This document shows, piece after piece, positions 23,401-38,400 of a stretch of 64,000 nucleotides of DNA. This DNA is from Ectocarpus siliculosus. Its lineage: Eukaryota > Sar > Phaeophyceae > Ectocarpales > Ectocarpaceae. Numbering within the stretch: position 1 is the first letter of the stretch; every line of letters begins with the position of its first letter. The translations under genes and the position numbers were made by a program. Under the pieces are notes generated by a model. That model searched no databases, was not told the origin of the DNA, and saw nothing but the letters and a program-made list of their open reading frames with translations. The DNA is taken from assembly GCA_000310025.1 (NCBI GenBank), contig FN649732.1, positions 2,181,160 to 2,245,159 of the forward strand, in the 5' to 3' direction.

Positions 23401-26400
23401 ATGCCCACTATGACCATTCCATTCGTAAGAGCGTGGAGGAGGAAGAGACGTACCTGACGTAGAGGGATGTCATTGTTCTCTTTTCCCTCCGCTTCTTCCT
23501 CCTACCAACGCCTGTGGACTGCTGCCCCCGCTCCGTGCCCACGTTATCTCTCCCACCCCCCTGCTGCTCAGGAGACGGCGGTTGTGGAGATGGGGGTTCC
23601 AGCGTCCCGCAGTCGAGGTTGTAGAGCAATACGCCTCCGGACATCGAGTCCTCATCGAATCGGGACGGGTGCGCCTGCTGGGACGGATATCTGTCTTGGT
23701 CGTAGCCGGAATGCGGAGCATCTTCTGACCAATCAACCCCCCGGTTGTTTTTCCTGCTGTGATCACCGCCGTTACCCTCGTCGCCCGGAACATCTGACAC
23801 GTACAGCAGACAAGAAGATAGAACACCTGGTGGAAATCCAAATTTCTCGTTTGAAAGGCGCAAACTTGTACCCTTGTCTGTTGTGTCGATGGTGGTTAGG
23901 CCGCTTCACGAAACGAGCTCATAGTTAAGGTTAACAGACGTTCGCCACTCAAAAAAGCTGATTCGGCGGTAACAAGAGCTCTTTTGCGACGGTCCGTAGC
24001 AAGGAAATTGGGATCTCGGTGCTGTGCTAAGTCCCGCGAAGTAAGACATTTCTAACCTAGTGCAGATTAACGATCGGAAGTGCCTCACGTGTTTACTCTT
24101 TGCGGACTATGTCTTGAACACCAGATCGGACAGTGGACTTGAGCGTGAGGGTCTAAGAAATGAAATTAATATGCTATGAATTGGTCAGAGTTGTGATGAT
24201 GCGTGCATTCCGTGCAGTACCTCGAGTTTCTTCGCCGGGCCCGGTGAAACCGTTTAGACCTCTGTCGACAGGAGTTTCGGGGATGATCGCGATTCCCTCT
24301 GTCATGCCAGGGTCCGAGAATTCCCTACTCGTCTGTTGGTGTGGTTGTTCCTCTTCCTGCTGCTGTTGCTGCTGCTCTTCCTGATTTTTCAAACGCTGCT
24401 CTTCCTCCACACCGTTGCACTTTTTTTCCGGGATGCCGTCCACATCCACGTATCCCCCGCCGCCAGTGGTGGCGATCGAGTGACAGTCATTATCGTATTT
24501 TGTTGCTCCCTTCTTCTTTTCGCCGTCCGATGTGAACCCGGCCGGTTCTATACTGCCGCCGCTGCTGTTGAAAACCTCACCAGCGGCAAATTCACTCGGG
24601 CGCAGTGTCTTGCCACCCCCTTTGTCCTTCAGCAACTGATGACCAATCCTATCACCTTCATCCCGTATAACCGATATGTCATTTTCCGCCTCTTGGCGGC
24701 CTTCTCTGCCCCCCCCCCGCCCGTCGGCGCCGCCGCCACCGTCCCATGACCCCTCCCCGGCAAGCGGCTGCGACGAAAATTGCAACTGTATCTGAGCCCG
24801 GGAGTGGTGTGGTGATCTGGTTGGGTTCCCTTCTTCGAGAATTCCTCCGCCTCCGACACATGCAGGGCCGTCGGCAACAACGCCCCCGCCACCAACTCGA
24901 ACACCTTCGCTTTCCAGACCCAACTCCCCAAGGACCTCAGCGGCCCCACACACTCCCACCCCTTCACCTCCATGAATCCCCAGCGGGTTCAATGCCAGGG
25001 TTACTGCAGCGGTTGGCAGGGTCGTCCCAGATGGCCCAGCAGCGCGAGGAGGGCGTGACACGGTAAGGGATCCTGGTCCCCAGCCGGCCCGAGGCCACTC
25101 GACTGGTCCCTTTACTGGCTTGGCTGTAGCAGGGGCGGTTTTGGTGGCTGTAGAAGGGCGGGGACGACGGGCTGATGTCCCCGCCGTCACGGTATGGGAA
25201 GAGGCAGCACCACCTTGCGGTTCGGGAAAGTGGTGTTTGTTGCGAGAGAAGACACAAATAGGTATTTCATCAGCGTTAGGGCTTGCAAGGCACCCAACCA
25301 ACGGCTCGAAAATGGCGAATATCGGCAGTGGTTCCCTGTCTTTTTGCGCGATACAAACCTTTAGGTTTGTGAAAAGGTGTATGTGAGAGTGAGGTTAACC
25401 TCCAAAGCAAACTTGAGAAACAAATCGCGTGAAGACCACGCATGCACTGTGGTATTTTCATCGGGTGTCTACTCACCGTTGATGGCCGTGCGCAAGAGGC
25501 CAAGCACAGGCGTCGAACTTCCCCTGGCCATCGTTGAGACGTGAGAACTGGCGCACCCTCCTCCCTCTTGTTTAAAAGCGTCTCTCCCGCTGTGATCCAA
25601 CGTTGACCCCGAGGGCTGCCCTTTGCTTGACAGCGCCCTGACTCCTACTGGCCAGTCTTCCCGTTCGCCGCCCCCCCCGCTCGATCGCTCGCTGTTTGTG
25701 GGTAGGCGTAACACGAATAGCCCGACCGTTAGAATAATAGTCTGTCTGTTGCTGAAAGTAACCGAAGTTTGACCATGGCCCTTATGAAATGAAGCGACTA
25801 GAAATTGGGGCTGCTGTGTACGGTGGATGCTAACGCGCATTCACACAATATCGCTTGAGTGCTCAGATGTTTTTTCGAACGAAGGTTTGGCTGAGGCGTG
25901 TGGCGTACGACCACGAAGAGGGTCCTAAATCTGCTCCCCCGTTGCTCTTCCCCGGTGTACGGCGCGATCATGCAGTCGGTTGCGGTATACGAGGAAGGTC
26001 GCGACATTTCGACGGGCATGGTGTGTCTCAGCATTGCTTGCAAGATGTTTCCGAGCCCACCACGTCCGACTGGGAAAATTCCACGGCAATGACACGGCGC
26101 GAGACCAAAGTTGTGCCATTTTATATTTTTTTACAACAAGGCGGCATCAGTGTTCTACACATGCGGTCCGCATTCAACACCTGTTATTTTGGCCGAGGAT
26201 CGTTTCTTATTGTATCTGTTTCCCCGACGGGAACTATATAGATGTTGGTGGAAGCTTCTTGACTGAGCATCTGTTCTTATTACCAAATTCTTTGATTTAC
26301 CTTTTTCTTGAACCTGAATCCCTTACATTAACTCCCAAGTCACTAAGTGCGGGCCGTTATGTACCTGATGCAGTGTTTGGGAGAGGCGTCCCCAATCCCG

Positions 26401-29400
26401 GCGGTCTCCAAGTACTCGAGGAGGGCTTGCCAATGCTCGGTGTCTGCCCCGCGTAGCTGCATCTCACAGATGGATGGCAACTCCGTGAAAGGAACAATCT
26501 GGAAGTTGGTTGCGGGCGACGATTAATTCAGAATACAGAATCTGTTTGCGGGGTGATGGAAAGAATTAGGCGAGCCGCCGCCTTCGCAGAAAGGAGCGAC
26601 CTTCCGAACATGCTAAGATTCTTTGGGTTGAAGTCTGCATGGGTCCTACCGTCCACGTCGATCGATACCTTGCCTGCCGCTCTTGAACACGGAAAAATCC
26701 AGAATCGTACATAGTAGTGTCGATCCACCCGCTTGGCAATAAAATATACGAAGTATTTTTTGGTATGCTTGCGTCGACGAGACGCCAATGAATACAGCAT
26801 GGACTACAGGGCTTGACCCACGTACTGAAATGGTAGAGAAGTCCGCATGACGACATTCCTGAAAATATTAGCGCAACGTGCATCACGTCTACATATGTCA
26901 GGAAGCGAGACAAGACAGAAAAGGCTACATATGTGAAGCAGACACAGGCACCGGAACTCTTAGGTTTCGGTCTACGAGGAGGATGCGCAATACCAGCCAC
27001 CGTTCAACACACTCAGAGGAAGTAGCCGATACAAAAGTCCAACTAGATCAGGTGAAGACTGGAGATATCCAGGATGAAAATACCTTGCCGGTTCGAAAGA
27101 CAGCGTGGTAGAGAGTTATCCACACGTCCAGGTAGCACGCCTGACCGTCGAAAACGTCCATGAAACGTCGGACCAGCGCTCGTGCCGCGTCGTTCTCCGG
27201 AGATGTCAAGCGAGGGTCGATGAACTCTGCGGCGCTTTCTGCAGGTCGATGGCACGAAATATTTCATAGCCCCAGTAAGAACGAGTGACAAATGGGGTCA
27301 TCAAAGATTTAGCTCCACACGGGCAACTCTTGATCTCGAAGTTGTCCCTGTGTGTAGCAAAATGTAACATTCGAACAAAATTTGCTTGCTGTAGCGCGAT
27401 ATCCCGGCAGGGCGCGCCATGGCGTGGTTCGTTGGCCCCCGTACCCATTTGGTTCGAGGAATAACGAGCAAGGTCGTCTACAATGGGGCGATATTATCTC
27501 TGTCCAGGTCAAATGTTTTATCTATTTCTCATTTCGTGTCTTTGGAGCCGGGGGCATCAGATGGTACCAGACCCATTTGAGAACCCCCCCCCTTGGCACC
27601 ACTGCAGGTTGTTCCATGTCTCCGCATGTTCGAACTTTGACAACATTCGATGGATGTAATGACAGACCAAGGCGGGCTCGCCCCCGCGCGCTCTACCGTT
27701 TCACTCCGCCACGTATCCACAGCCGGACGGCACAGCAGATGGCTGACTGTATCGTTCTACCGCTGCCTACGGTGTTGCCAACCATGCAGGCAAACCCCCA
27801 CCCCCTACATCCCCTCACCTTCGGGTATGAGGACGAAGCCGATATCGCTCCTCACCGAGGTACCCAAACCGGGCCACAATCCCCCGTGACCCTCACACAA
27901 GACTCTTCGGAAGTCAGCGGCGGGAAGCGTTCCTAGTTGAAGGCATTCCAAGGGAAGGGCGCAGGGGGAAAGGAGGTGTCATACTGAGGTTGGCATGATG
28001 GCAGGCGCAGTCTTCAGAACAAAGGTCGCTCTCATCCGTACGAACGAGCACTTGGGTTTTCCACCAGTCAGGCAAGCGTTGTACCCTTGTGCCCGACGCA
28101 GCATACTTTGGTCGGTACGTCACGTTTTCTCGCACCCTTTGGCGAGATAGCGACGGAGGGCGTGCGTAGGATTGATACTTGCAGGCAGGCGTCGCGCGGT
28201 GGGCAATCTGTGGAGGGATGCGCAATTTCATCCGTGGCATCGGGGTCGTGCGCATTCTACGAGTCATACCCCATAGACCCCAAACCATGTTTGAGGCGAA
28301 CATGAACGCCAGGATTACTGCACCGGCCAAGGAGGCCGTGTGGATCATGCCAAACGCGAGACGAGGAATGATGTTGAATTCATCTCCGCTTGCCTGCTTT
28401 TATTGCATGGTGTGTGTCAACCGATCAGAGATATGCACGGGCATGCTCAAACGGCCTTCAAGCACACCGATGGACCGACACAAACGTCTGATGTTCACCT
28501 GTGCGCTGTGTGTCTTCGAGAATGAAGTTGTCGAGCAACGGCTTTAGTCGCTGTAGAACTTTTCCACCTTCTCCGAGCTCGTTTTCTCGGTTTCGGAACC
28601 TGAAAACCAAGCGCATCAAACACCCGTGCATCGGGTAGAAGAGGACCGCTTGGATCCAACATCTCGGGTCGAGGCACCCATGAACGAACACGTTTGATGC
28701 GGACAAGCTCTCTGGAACTTTCAAACTTCGAGAGAGGTGCGGTGCGTTAGGAATCGGAATATAAATATGTTGTACGCAGCCTAGAAACTGAATATTTAGG
28801 GCACATTCGACTCTTTTTCGTGGCCAGCCTGTCCCCCTTTGCCGTCCTCAGCGTTCTCTCCAGTTGTGATCCACCCGCCGTGGCAAGGTCAGGGAGGTTG
28901 AAGTTCCTCGGTCCTTCTACAGCGGTGAACCGTCGTTGAAACGACGGTGCGACGAGTGACAGGTAATTTTGTGGCATGAATTTCGCTGAACTCGTGATAA
29001 TAAACTGCAGACATGCACGAGATTTCTTGGAGATTGTGTTACGCGTGGTACGGGGAAAGAGGTTGCAGAACACTTAAACTTTGTCCGAAAGATAGTGGGA
29101 ACTCGTGCTGGCTGGGATATAGCTCATCGACCCAAATCGCGCACCTTGTCCCCTTCGCCCCACCGCCATCTTGTTCTTCCGTATCGGGTGGGTTGTTGTT
29201 GCTAGCCGGGAAGTTCTTGCTGCTGCTGCTGTTGTTGTTGCTGCTGTGGTCTTCGTCGTCGTCATCGTTGTTTTGGTTGGGAACAACAGGTTCACCCTCT
29301 GCGTGGGCATCGCCGGCCTGGTTTCCACGAAAGTCCCCGCTGCCAACCCCTTTGATGCCTCTGCCGCTGTTGTCGCCCGAAGACGCAATTCTCGTTCGAT

Positions 29401-32400
29401 AATATTCTCCAGAAGCCGGAGCGGCGAGAAGAGAGGGTGGACTCTTCGAGACTGTGTCGAGAAGGGACTCTAGACTTCGCTCCGTGGTGGTTTTCCTTCC
29501 AACCTGAGCGGCGTCTTGTTCGTGCTCTGTCGCTGCTGCTGAGGCCCCGGCGTTGATGTCCCGGGCTTTGGCGAGCAAAAAAGAGTGTCCCGCCATGGCT
29601 CTCCGCCCGAACAGCCCATCGTTGGTTGTACTAGCGAGTTTCTGGGTGGGGGTATCGTGGTTTGTGTGATGTCAAGATGGCACGGAAGCACAAACGAAAT
29701 CCTCATCCCCATTACAGATCATCGCCTGTGCCCTCCACTGCAACAGTGAGACGAAAATGTGGCCCAAACGTGCTGCAATACCATAATTCTTGCCCCCCGG
29801 AACGTTACGCTGTACTCTACATTTCACGGACGCGGTAGGGGGAAATGCCATTTATGTCGAACTCATTAGTTCCGAAAAGAAACGAGGTGAATCCCTCATG
29901 AACGTGTAGGTATTGGTCGGTTTGGGTGTTGGGGGTGTCGAAAAAGCGACCATTCACAAACGAAGGTTGTCCAAGGGCCTCCCACGTCGTCTTGGCTTCG
30001 TCGTTGCAAAAGTTCTCTTCTCACCGCAACCCGAGACGCGCCTTCGAAGCTCCGGTGTGTTGGCTCAAGGTAGAAACACAAAATTCAACATTGGTCGGAG
30101 CCGGGCCGTAGCTACGAAATAGAGTAGGTTGGAGCGAGGTTACGCTAGGGTGGGGGTCTTACAGGTTTGCTTGGACCGGAATACGAGCGGGAAGAAAGGT
30201 CAACTGCAAGGACGATTTTCTCGCCCATCGTATCCGTACCATTCTAGACTCAGGCACTCTACAACGGGCTGGGGGGGAAATCCAAAGAGTGAAAGGCAAC
30301 AACCCAACAGCAAGCGCTGCACCGCTCCCAATGCTGCAGCCCAACCTCGTAATATCGTGATTTGTTACGACCACACAGTGAGCACGTGGCGTACGATCGA
30401 AATGCTCACCCGCGCACAGAGCACGACCAGCAGAAAAGCTTCAAGAAAAGCTTCGCCGTCAACGAACTCCGACCACGGCTGCTGCCCACGCCGACCAGCC
30501 CAACGGCGAACACCGGGCCCGCTAGGTGTCACCGTGGGGAGTTCCAATACAGCCTGCTCGCGTGCAACACGCGACGTAGGAGGGTGTACGGCTGGGTACA
30601 CCAATTGTCTGTTGGTCGGAAGACACCACCACCGCACCCCGATGTGCTGACACCACCGCTGCGATTTTCCATTTTGTATTTGGCACAATGACTTACACCC
30701 ACTAGAATCTCCATGAAGTACAGCATCCTTGCTAGTTCCCCGCGTCGATTTCGCCGGATGTTGAACTTACCCACAGGCTGTTATGCGTAGTTGGTCTACT
30801 GAAGCGTGTTCTAGTGCTCAGATCTCCTGCCGAGTACCTACAATTCTTTTGTTCTAAGTTTCAGACCCTTCTGCCCAGTGTACGAGTGAAAAAAGAACAT
30901 TGATTAATATTCTATACTCCTTGATCCTTGATTATCCTACACGAACACTAGCCAGAACTGACACCGCGCTGCTCTCGAAGGCTGTACCTGTTCGGCCGCT
31001 CCCATGATCTGGTGCCCGGCTCCCCAACCGGGCGTCAGCAGAGCCGATGCGCACATGGCAGCGTGCGTACGAGCGACGATGGTCGTTCTCCAGCCGATTC
31101 CGAAACCGCTATCCCTCATAGTTTTCCCGTTCTCACCGACCCCGGCCCACGGGCCGTCCGTAGTCATGAAGCCCCTCGTGATGAGCCAATGTCTAGCCGC
31201 TGTGACCAAGTTCACGAGCTGGGGTTCCAGTCCAAGATTAGCGTCTTCCGATGGGGTCTGCGATGGCCAGCGACCTCCTCAAGCGGAGCCAGTGCCAAAA
31301 GAACACATTTCACGTGGGGGTCAGATTGTTGCAACGGGTGAGATAGAGAGCGGGGCGAAAGGTTCCCTCGACGGGATTCTCTTGGAAATGCCTCCAAGTT
31401 CACCAATACAGCGGACGAATACCACGGATATGCGGATACGCGTGCGGACTTTTTCTGGCTCCTTCCGATGTTGGAGTAAAGGCTTACCTTCCCCGCTTGC
31501 GCCCGCCGGCGCTCCTACCATCCTGGCGAAGAGGCGCAGCACCGGCGACGCCGGACCGTGCTCGAGGACTGCCCCCAGCAGCCCCGCCACCCTCTCCTCC
31601 GCGGTGCGCTGCAACCCGTAGCGCCTCCGAAAGTCTCTGTACAGGGCAACGCCGAGGGTTTCTACCCTCGACGCAGGACAGCATGATGTGTCCTCCTCAA
31701 GGTCGAAGCAGGCGGATGCATCGCACTTTTCTCCGCGACTGTTTTCGCTGTAGATGCCGTCATCGACGACGATCGCGTGGGAATCCGGAGCGCACCTAGA
31801 TGTTTCGTGCGTTCTATTGTTGAATTTTCACAGGAAATAAGATAACCATGCCGTGGCCCGTAGTTTGCGCAGAATGTTCGCGTCTATACTGTGTGCTACA
31901 GAACGCGCTCCGGTTCAACCGGAACACGAAACTTGTACAAAACCGTGTAGTCGTAGCACGGACCGATGTGAGCGTGCCCCTAGGAATAAAACGCAAAAAT
32001 ATACAGGGTAGGCGCTTCGGAGCAAAGGCGTCGACGTCTAGTCAACCGGTTCAAGTCACTGGACCATGTAATTCAAGCGTTTTGGTTTCCTCATCGGCCC
32101 ATGCCGTGAGCACGCCACCCAGGGCGGCAGTGTCCCCGATCATCTCCTCGTTTGTGCGTCTATCAGTATGATGCGAAGCCTATAAATTGCACTTTCACGC
32201 ATGATACTTGAGGTCAGTCTGCACTGGCCCTGCCAAAACACAGCCCGCAAAAGAAACACATACCCAACGGGGCTCAAAATGAGGCTGATTTGATGGCCTG
32301 GCGTCGCCTGCCCTGCTCACCTGCCCAGGCGTCTGCAGGCCATGAGAGCGGCCTCCCTTGCCGCTGCCCTACCGTCCAAGACCTCGCGTACCAGGCGGAC

Positions 32401-35400
32401 GCATTCTCCCTCCCCCATCACCTCAGCGGTGCCGTCTGTTCCCTCCGCCGGGAGTTGGTCCGCGGGTCGTTCCGCGTGGTGGGAGGCGGACCACGAAGAG
32501 AACATGCACGAGCCCTGCCTGTTGGTGCGAGTTTGACGGAGCAAGCGGGTTGAGAGGGGGCTGGAAAGACATGTTGCCGTAGGCCTCACGCATTTGGCGC
32601 TCATGGATCGAGCACGACGGTCTGTGAGATGTTTTGCGGCTGTGTGCACGGGGCGGGTGGGAGAGAGACAGGTAATGATGATTGGACGGGCACAGTTTCG
32701 GTATGCTTGCAGGCCGTACGGAAATATGTGTGTAGATCTGGAACGCGAAGCATGACATGTACAACGCTACAGCGAGTTATCTTTTTCGTGCAAGGACAGT
32801 AACTTGTGGTCTCATGTGCGTTCCTGACCGTCGCATTTCATACTATTATGCATGCTTGTTCCTGCCCACGCTGTATGCATGGGCGTCTGGTGCCCGAAAT
32901 CCCTGCGAAATCAGACCGAAGTCGTCACCATCCTTGGAAAGATCAGCGAGTCGCAAATCATGTTGCGATAGAGAAAGTCCATTGCAGCGGGACTTAGGCT
33001 TGCACCTGTGCGCGAGCTTCTGGGTGACAAAACCAACGCAAGGTATAGATAACGTACGCGCTTCATGCCCGGTGAGAGCGGGAACGATATATAGAGTCAG
33101 TATATTCAATACGTCACAACTACAGTTCATTGTCAGGTCCCGAGGACAGAAGCATGTGTCGTGTACCAATCACGCTCCAATGTACCTGCTCCAGACGCCC
33201 CTGAGGCCGGCGGGCACGCAGCCGAGGTTCGCGGCCGTTGCCCGGGAAGGCCGGGCTAGGGAATCAAGGTCGTCCTCGGAATACATGTGGTCCACGACCT
33301 GCCGTAGGGTGAGAATGAGCGTCGGGCATGATCTGGCGATCACTTTATCCTCTGAACCGCAGACTGCCAGACAACGAGCGGCGAGAGGAACCACTCTTGC
33401 GATATTGAACGCTCCGACGCGACGAGGTGCGTGTGGGTGAAAAGCGTTCATTGTCAACCGAATGAAACCTTAAGGCTTGCACATATAATAAAAAAGAAGA
33501 ATTCCTCTGCCCGAGCAAAGGTAGTGTTGATCCCGCCGATGACAGTAGCACACATGCCTTGGAATCGACGGACGAAAAATCCGGCCAGCCGAAACCTAAG
33601 CACTTCGAAACGTTCTTCGGGGGCAGTGATGGCGGCGATGCTTGCCGTCCATCCAGAGCACACTGGACGCATTCTTCATCAATGCGGACACGACCTTCGC
33701 CCCCAAAGGCCTTCCTGTCGCCGTCGCCCAGGCCGTTGCTGCTGCTAGTATCGTTGGCATCTTCGCTGTTGTTGTCAGTAACCGTGGAGTTGCCCTTACC
33801 GTCCGGTTGAGCGGCCTGAGGATCCCAACCACCGGCTCCGCCATCAAAGCCCTGTCGATGTTGCTGCTTTCGCTGGTCCTGCGCGAGGTGGGGGCCCTGG
33901 CGGGACCGAGCCGCAAAGGCGTCGATGTCGTCTACCGCCACGCGCACGACGACCCGCTCTCCCATGCTATTGTACTGCAGTCTCGTCTTGAACTTTGCCA
34001 TGTTCCGGTATCGGGCCGGGCGAGATCCGGAGTCACACTGCTTCGCCGACAGCAGAGGGTGGTGATCTCTTCTCCGGGCGTTGTTGCCTTGCCGAGAAGC
34101 AATCGTCGAAGAGGCGGCGACGCTTGTGCAGCCTATCTCCTGTCCAGCGGCCCTCCTGGTGGCAACCTATTATGGGGGATCAGTTTTCGGTTGCCCCAAC
34201 ATTGATTTTGGGACGGGTCGGCCCATCAACTCCTATTATGATACCTTCGGTATCTGGTCCTCTCGTACGTGGTTATGATGCAGGCGTAGGCCTTGGCAGA
34301 TACTGCTCAGACTTGATAGGATAGGAGCAGGTCTACGAGGACACTGACTGCAAGGCAACTACCCGGACGAACACCACACGATCAACGTTGTCGTGGCCTC
34401 TAATAAGGCCGACCATGCAGCGAGAGTTCACTCTACCGTGGATTGCCCCTACGTTTAATAGCGGTCGAGCGAAGCCCCGGCCTGAGCTTACCATGAGCTA
34501 CCGCGTTAGGACTCACCCCTCCAGTGGCCTCCAGTACGGCGGCCGCGATCTCGCAGACGCGTTGAAACGACACTGTTTCGCGGCTAGTCAGGTCTCCCAT
34601 AGCCGCGGAGAAGTCCGCTCGGCTACACGCCTCCATAACCCCAGGTGACCATGCCTTCAGCGTAGCCTTCACCTTTGGAGAGTGAGTTTAAACATGCTGC
34701 TTTCAGGAGGGTAGGAAGATTGCCCGGATTTCAAGCGAAAGTGCGCGCATCACACACCGTAGTACCCCCCCTGTTTACTGGAACCGTTGGGTCTACTGCT
34801 ATCACCAGCGAGCAATGCAAGGAGGACCATACCTAGATGGGCCTGTCTTTGGTATCCCGGGCACAAGCCCGAAAACAAACTCGGATATCCACCACACGGC
34901 GGAACCGTCAAGACCTGGGGACAAGACCCCTGAAAGCCCGGGTTTTGACGTTTAGAGGCTGCTAATTTTCGGGCGAATACTATTTCCTATTTCTTCCTGT
35001 CGTTTCTCACCTCGCGTGCTAAAACGGGGGATTTCTTATGCCGCCCTCTAGCTGCAAATGCTTCTCGCAGCGCCGTGTCCTCCATCAATTCCCTCGCGGT
35101 TGTGGCTTCATGGGGAGGGGCACCTTCATCGCCTCCGTTCTCCCCCGGGCCGCTACTTTCACCTTCCACGGTAATGCCTAGCCGCTGCTGCCATCGCCCG
35201 GCGTTGCCCGCGAACCCATCTTTGGTTGTACCCGTTGATGACGCACCCAGAGAGTTCACCGCCTGCTGAGTTGCGACGAAGCCATCGCCATTGTCGTCCC
35301 CGCCGCCGCAGCGGCCGCCTCCGTTCTTGAGCTTCTTGTTTTTGAGCATGCCTACGCCCGGCCTTTGGCGCTGTGGTCCGGGTTGTCCCCTGATACCGCT

Positions 35401-38400
35401 ATCTCTGGCTTCTATTGCAGCGGCGAGTGCAGAAGACAGGTGTCGTATGAAGTAGGAAGATCGAAAGCTCTGCCCCGGTTGCAAGTGCCTTGATAAAACT
35501 CGAGATGCCTCAGTCGGAAACGGTGCCCAATGACGGCCGTCTACACATATTTTCTGTAATACCGGTGAGCCATCTCGTGGCCACCCTCGCTACGCAAAGT
35601 TGTAATAGGGAACAACGTCGACGCGCTCGGTGCCACTCTGCAGATAAACGGTTCACTAATGACACTTTTGAGGAAGATAAGGTTCTTGAGTCACTAAAAT
35701 AGAAACAAGATATTGTAAGCATCTCACGGTCTTGGAGCAAGATGAAAGTAGGTAGAAATCGCGTTGATTGGGTAAACATGTACAGTGCACAGAGGCCTTC
35801 CTCGTTGGCTGATCACGACGTGTTACACCGGGCATATCATGTAGACCGAACACTTACCCGGTCGAACTCGTTTCGTCCCTCTCTCCCCGTGAGAATCGGC
35901 ACCACTAGCCCCACCGGGGCCGCCAGTCGCTGATGAAGCTGCCCCAGCTTTTGACTGTCGATATCGCAAAGGAAAGTCGATCGATATACTTGTAGCCAGA
36001 TGGTGAGTGAAGGAAGTGGTGGTTGTGACTGAATTCGACGACTGGTCAGCTATCACACATCCTCTCGCTACGAATGCAGATTCCTGATTGTCAATCCAGT
36101 GTTGCGCGTCGGTTGTCCATGTCCTTGTTGGTACACAATTTTGACCGAGTATACCCCCCACGCCGTACAAATCCGAAACTTTGAGTCCTGAATAGTATGC
36201 ACGTGTTAGAAAGCCCTGTTGCACCTGTTCGTCTCCTGTACCACCGCTATCGAGGGTGGGGGAGGAGGAGTCGGCCACAGAAAAGGCTGTGGACACGGGG
36301 GCGGTACTCCCCTTAATTGCGGGGTGAATAAGTGTTCCCGACACCGTGGCACCGGAGGCGTAGCCCTCGCTGCTTGGATAGTCCCAATGCCCCATCATAT
36401 CGACTTCATCCGCTGCCGCCGAGGCGCCGAGGTGCTGCTCCAGGTGTTGCCGGTACCCTCCTCCGTCGCCTACGTAGTTCGCAGAGCGCGGTCGAGAAAC
36501 GTCGGGCGGACCCGACGAGGATATCGATGGTTGCGCACCCTCTAGGAATGGACGGTTTCCACCCGCCGTTCTTGCTGCAAATCTCGGCCAGGCGGTAGTG
36601 TCGGCGGTGGGTGGGGTAATCCATTTCGGGACCTTGTCGAGGATGCTCCTCCCGCCGGGTACGTTTGACGCTGGCCGCATCGACTGCTCTTCCGCTGTAG
36701 TAAAAGGAGAAGCTTTACCGGGCGTAGATAGTTGGCCCCTACCCCGTGCTGCCTCTGTTCCATTCGTGGTGGTGTTGTCGGAGGGCGAACAGGGATCACC
36801 AACTGAATCGTGACGCGCCAAAAAACGCGCATGAGACGGCCGCTTTAGCCCCTTCCCTCCGATCTTGTACTCAACGCCCAGCTGCGTCAGCTCTCCGCCG
36901 GCCGCCGCTAGCACAACAACAGCCTTAGTGGTTTCCGCCACGTCAGCGACACAACGGGGAGGTGGTCATTGGAGGCTACTGTTGTACGCAAATGGCACAA
37001 CTCCGCTGCTGAATCTCTACTGCAGAGGCTTCAGGATGTATGTAGTTCAGAGGGCAAACGACGTACAACTACCTCGCGTGCGGGTGCTCCACTGACCCAT
37101 CCCCGCCTACAGCAGTATCGGATATTGCGCGAGCTGCGCAAGTCTGCCGAAGTATTGGTGGAAACCTAAATCCATAGAGACGTTAAGGACCGTACGCCTC
37201 GTTGCCTTCCCCGAAAAAATATTCGCTGCTTGACCAGCAATACGAGGAATATGCTTACTCTCAAACACCCGGGCCGTTGGGCCACACATGGACTAAGGCG
37301 CAAGTGCGATGTAGCTGAAGTATTGGTCGCCCTCTGTGGCCACCCCAGAAGTTCACGCCATACTTTCTTTCTGTAGCCCTGTAACCCAGCACTATTGTGC
37401 AGACCCCGAAGAACCACAGTTCGACGCATACCTTAAGCTGCGTTCCCGTGACGCCTTCACTCGCGCGTTCCACGGGAATACCCACGAACAGAGCTCCAGG
37501 GAGGCCCCTGGGAGAGCAAGGCACGTTGAGTCTCCTCAAAAGGTGCAAAGCTCGACCATGCCGGGCCCTAAACACGCACAACGTGCGATCCAAAGCCGCC
37601 GAAAGCACCAAGCACTCCGTGACGGAATTTTCCACCAGTTTGGCCGCGCCGCGTCTTCCTCCTTTCCCAACTGCTTGACAGTGCGGAGGTGATGGTGGTG
37701 GTGCCTCGTTGCTTTCAAGTCCGGCGTTGTTTTCCTTCTCCTTTTTATGGTGGACAACGAGCGCTTCTCTTGGTCCCTTCGCATGTATCTCCGGCACGCT
37801 GGTGGTCGTGCTGCTGGAGATGTTGAGACCGGTGGTTTTCCTCGCTTTAGGGCCGTCCGGGTCTGACGGGTACAATTCCCACATATCCATTTTAGTGACC
37901 GCCGCGTCATGTGTCTGTCATAATGGTTTGGCGCAGTAACGGGGGTGGCGCAAGTCAGATACGGGGGGGGGGGACAGAAACCGCGGGGCGCCGAATAAAA
38001 GAAACATGGGGAGGAATGAGACAAACGCGGTGAAGCCTCGTGATTATTAGGGTGAGGCCGTTTGCCACAGGGTCCACGATAAAGTGCAGCTAACGGCAAC
38101 AAGATGGGATCGGGGATTTGTCGATACGAGGTTCTCTGCTGTCAACCCATCCCATGCGGCACCTTCTGCGACCAAAGTGGTTGCCCCCCGACGCCCTCCT
38201 CCCCATCCAGACTCAGCTCCCACGCCTGCACAAACCCGTTGTCCGAGCCGGCGACGCAGTACAATCGCCCCCCTGTGGCTTCCGCCTGCCCTGCCCCCGG
38301 CCTTGCTCCGGACCTGCACCGCCTCTTCTCTCCCTGCTCTTGAGATTTTTCTCGTTCGTGATCCTCGCACTGAACTTGGCCGAATCCCCCATTTCCACCG

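Noticed and set aside
27651-27715. An A-box-like, tRNA-resembling sequence on the minus strand
   Set aside because: It lacks a T-arm at the right distance and stems that pair.
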